Source: UBA6168 sp041752395
GTDB lineage: Bacteria; Bacteroidota; Bacteroidia; Chitinophagales; Saprospiraceae
Direction: 5' to 3'
Length of the DNA stretch: 64,000 nucleotides
NCBI GenBank assembly: GCA_041752395.1
Contig: JBGSWN010000031.1
Coordinates: 1 to 64,000, forward strand
A program made the position numbers and the translations under genes. The notes under the pieces are model-generated. The model ran no database searches. It was not told the origin of the DNA and saw only the letters and a list, made by a program, of their open reading frames with translations. Positions 61,479-64,000 of this stretch are shown here, in pieces; position 1 is the stretch's first letter, and each line of letters starts with the position of its first letter.

Positions 61479-62822
61479 ATGGAAAAAATCACCACCTCAG
61501 CATTTTGGATGCTGACCATCTCCTTAGTTGCGCTATTCTCTTGCAACGACCCTTCCGCTATTGGCTCAGACCTCCTTTCCGGCGACCAATTGGAGACGGA
61601 ATTTACGGATACACTGACAGTAAAGGCACGCACTGTTTCCAATGATTCCCTGACTGTTTGGGGGCCTGGTTTGAATGGCGTGGTTTTTCAAAATTTCGTA
61701 TTTGGCGATTATCAAGACCCCATATTCGGAAGAACAGTGTCCAGTATTTACACCCAGATAGTTACTGGTGCGACCCCGCCAAATTTCATTAAAGATGTAA
61801 GCGTACTGGACTCTGTGGTGCTCACATTGGCTTACAATACTGACCTCACTTATGGTAAGGTTGACGAACCATTCAGTATCGAGGTTTATGAAATGGATGA
61901 GTCACTGCTGGTTTCAGAAAAGTACCTTAATTCCGACAGTTTCGCTGTGAAGCCCACACCGATAGGCATGAAAACTTTTGTTCCGAACCTGACGGATAGT
62001 ATTACAGTCATGGAGCCCGCTGGGGACACGATAAGGAATGTTAAACTTCCCCCGCATCTTCGCATCAAATTGGATACTGCATTTGCAGGCCGCATCATGC
62101 GTACAGATTCGTTGACGCTGGTGACAGATAGTGTTTTTATTAATGATGTCCTAAAAGGCATCTGGCTAAAACCAAGTTCCCAAAATGCAGGGCTTTTGAG
62201 TTTCATCATGCGCAGCGGCAATACAAACATCCGTTTCTATTACCATGACGATACCAAAAAGAAAAGTTACGATTTTAAAGCATTCTCGGGAAACCCGGTG
62301 GTTTTGCATCAACGCAATTACTATGGTGGCTCCATTGTTGGCAACAACATCGGACTTGAAGACAGGAATGAACTTTTTCTTCAAGGCTTAAATGGCGTAA
62401 ACGTTGAGGTTGAAATCCCTTATGCAGAAGAACTCAAGGGTTTGTTAATCAACAAGGCGGAATTGATATTCCCTATCATCACGCTACCCGGAGACAATGA
62501 CGTGTACGACCCTGTAGCCCAAATTTTCGGTTCGGAAATAGCTTCAGCCGACAGCACCGTCGTTTTGGATGATATCTTTTACCCCTCCGTAAGACTCCAA
62601 GCCCAAGATTTTGGAGATTATTTTGGCGGAAAAGTAACTTCAGATGATACTTATAAGCTAAATTTGGCTGCGCAATTGCAACGGATGATAGCAGGCGAGT
62701 CAAAGAAGAAAATTCTTCTCACCGTTTATCTTCGATCAGAACGGGCGGCAAGAGTAATACTAGCAGGGGTCAACAATCCAGACAATCCAGCAAAACTGAA
62801 AATCTGGTACACAAAATATTGA
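61479..62822 (+). CDS. DUF4270 family lipoprotein
   Basis: 447 residues. Signal ends in LFSC (lipobox; mature part starts CNDPSAIGSDLL), a typical DUF4270 opening. Then strand-rich blocks: TVSNDSLTVWGPGLNG, FGDYQDPIFGRTVSSIYTQI, VLDSVVLTLAYNTDLTYG, and a C-terminal RAARVILAGVNNPDNPAKLKI. Lipid-anchored, probably outer-membrane, beta-rich. Neighbours panC, the GT5-like gene and glmS recur around it in Bacteroidota; function unknown. Confidence 0.86.
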   Translation: MEKITTSAFWMLTISLVALFSCNDPSAIGSDLLSGDQLETEFTDTLTVKARTVSNDSLTVWGPGLNGVVFQNFVFGDYQDPIFGRTVSSIYTQIVTGATPPNFIKDVSVLDSVVLTLAYNTDLTYGKVDEPFSIEVYEMDESLLVSEKYLNSDSFAVKPTPIGMKTFVPNLTDSITVMEPAGDTIRNVKLPPHLRIKLDTAFAGRIMRTDSLTLVTDSVFINDVLKGIWLKPSSQNAGLLSFIMRSGNTNIRFYYHDDTKKKSYDFKAFSGNPVVLHQRNYYGGSIVGNNIGLEDRNELFLQGLNGVNVEVEIPYAEELKGLLINKAELIFPIITLPGDNDVYDPVAQIFGSEIASADSTVVLDDIFYPSVRLQAQDFGDYFGGKVTSDDTYKLNLAAQLQRMIAGESKKKILLTVYLRSERAARVILAGVNNPDNPAKLKIWYTKY

Positions 62823-62941
62823 CACAAGCCCAAACTTCGGTAGTTCAAATTCTTGAATTTTGGAATACACTTACCGAACTTACGGGCATCTATTGCGTTT
62901 CAGACCAAGTCGAAATAGGCATTCTGAAACAATTTCTAGCG

Positions 62942-62979
62942 GCTTCAACATTGGCCTAAGCCAATATTGAAGCATTTTT
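62942..62979 (+). terminator. Rho-independent terminator after the DUF4270 gene
   Basis: GCTTCAACATTGGC (62942-62955) pairs with GCCAATATTGAAGC (62960-62973) with one wobble, followed by TTTTT. Confidence 0.85.
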
Positions 62980-63020
62980 AACTTAAACCCTATTCGGTCA
63001 TTAATCACTCACTTGGAATT

Positions 63021-64000
63021 ATGTGTGGAATTATCGCCTACATCGGCAAAAAAGAAGCTTACCCAATTCTCATCAAAGGGCTGCAACGGCTCGAATATCG
63101 GGGTTATGACAGCGCTGGTATCGCCTTGATGAACGGCAACTTAAACGTTTACAAGAAAAAAGGAAAAGTACAAGAACTACTTGACTTTTCTAAAAACCAA
63201 AATATTGCTGGTACTTCTGGCATTGGCCACACTCGCTGGGCTACTCATGGTAAGCCAGACGACACCAACGCCCACCCGCATACTTCGGGCAATGGCCGCT
63301 TGACTTTAGTTCACAACGGCATCATTGAAAATTATTCGCCCATCAAGCATGCGCTTGAAAATAAAGGCCATGTTTTCACTTCGCAAACAGACACGGAGGT
63401 ACTTGTACACCTGATAGAAGAGGTACAAAAACAAGAGAATCTTCCAATCGAAGAAGCAGTGCGTTTGGCTTTGGCACAGGTAGTTGGCGCTTATGCAATC
63501 GTCGTGCTCGATAGCCAAGACCCTGACAAACTCGTCGCAGCAAGGAAGGGCAGTCCATTGGTATTGGGCATTGGCGAAGATGAATTCTTCCTCGCCTCCG
63601 ACGGAACGCCCATCATTGAATACACCAAAAAGGTAATTTACTTGGACGATGAGCATATCGCCATGGTGCATCGGAGCGGTGAATACGAAATACGTACCAT
63701 TGACAACGAAGTACATACGCCGTTTGTAGATGAACTTCACATGGAAATCGAGCGCATGGAAAAAGGCGGCTACGATTATTTCATGCTCAAAGAAATTTAC
63801 GAACAGCCAACCACCATCATGGATGCCATGCGTGGCCGGATAAGTGCCGAACATGGCTGGGTGCGCCTCGGTGGCATGGACGACCATGTCGCTCAAGTAA
63901 AAAATGCTTCCCGATTCATCATACTCGGCTGCGGAACTTCTTGGCATGCGGGTCTCATCGCCGAGTATCTTTTCGAGGACCTCGCCCGCATACCTGTTGA
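63021..64000 (+). CDS. glmS: Glutamine--fructose-6-phosphate aminotransferase (3' truncated by window edge)
   Basis: The frame is open from ATG 63021 to the last base, 326 residues visible of about 610. N-terminal glutaminase domain with catalytic Cys2 (MCGIIAYIGKKEAY), RLEYRGYDSAGIAL, GIGHTRWATHG, LVHNGIIENY; the first sugar-isomerase domain begins near residue 285 (QPTTIMDAMRGRI, IILGCGTSWHAGLIAEYL). Makes glucosamine-6-phosphate for peptidoglycan and other amino-sugar polymers. Cytoplasmic. Follows the terminator of the DUF4270 gene, so it should have its own promoter in the 40-base gap or be read from further upstream. Confidence 0.96.
   Translation, partial: MCGIIAYIGKKEAYPILIKGLQRLEYRGYDSAGIALMNGNLNVYKKKGKVQELLDFSKNQNIAGTSGIGHTRWATHGKPDDTNAHPHTSGNGRLTLVHNGIIENYSPIKHALENKGHVFTSQTDTEVLVHLIEEVQKQENLPIEEAVRLALAQVVGAYAIVVLDSQDPDKLVAARKGSPLVLGIGEDEFFLASDGTPIIEYTKKVIYLDDEHIAMVHRSGEYEIRTIDNEVHTPFVDELHMEIERMEKGGYDYFMLKEIYEQPTTIMDAMRGRISAEHGWVRLGGMDDHVAQVKNASRFIILGCGTSWHAGLIAEYLFEDLARIPV

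Overview
The window looks like a chromosomal segment of a Bacteroidota bacterium, most likely a member of Saprospiria or a close relative. Evidence: a full sprA (core of the type IX secretion system, T9SS), two giant proteins plus one relic with T9SS C-terminal sorting domains, a fused murF-alr gene, a fused cytochrome c maturation protein CcsBA, a panC / glycogen-synthase-like / DUF4270 / glmS neighbourhood typical of Bacteroidota, and several -7 promoter boxes of the Bacteroidota form TAnnTTTG. I see no tRNA, rRNA, CRISPR array, prophage or intact insertion sequence.

Layout. 1-8.2 kb is a c-type cytochrome region: the 3' part of a multihaem cytochrome with 33 visible CxxCH motifs, an outer-membrane barrel-like protein 47 bases downstream, an OB-fold lipoprotein, and convergent to these the System II maturation protein CcsBA. 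8.4-15.2 kb carries a CAP-domain protein, an ECF sigma factor and, 24 bases after it, an 1806-residue chimeric alpha-2-macroglobulin with an anti-sigma-like N-terminus, TonB-plug-like middle and a 62-codon piece nearly identical in protein to part of SprA. 15.4-20.2 kb: helical protein, small membrane protein, POT peptide transporter, DUF4230 protein. 20.3-30.1 kb: a T9SS sorting-domain relic and two giant convergent T9SS cargo proteins. 30.3-41.7 kb: murF-alr, ruvA, sprA. 41.8-51.1 kb: moaA, coaX, a barrel protein, two paralogous TPR-like proteins, two unrecognised genes, a 21-bp minisatellite and a two-gene DUF7689 cassette. 51.3-64 kb is mostly housekeeping: glyS, uppP, rpsT, two sodium/proton antiporters, an App1-like phosphatase, a CvfB-like S1 protein, panC, a glycogen-synthase-like protein, a DUF4270 lipoprotein and the 5' part of glmS.

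A second layer runs through the whole window. Many intergenic spacers are built of short words (7-10 bases) repeated in tandem, and in at least eight of them the words are arranged as long inverted repeats. Related short words and small palindromes also sit in frame inside coding sequences (the macroglobulin gene, the end of the sigma factor gene, murF-alr), comparable in principle to the in-frame palindromic elements known from Rickettsia.

The most promising leads are: (1) the multihaem cytochrome / barrel / lipoprotein / CcsBA set as a possible trans-envelope electron conduit; (2) the sigma factor plus chimeric macroglobulin as a possible one-polypeptide surface or periplasm sensor; (3) the in-frame palindromic and heptamer-word elements. 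All functional statements are inferred from sequence reading; no database search was run.
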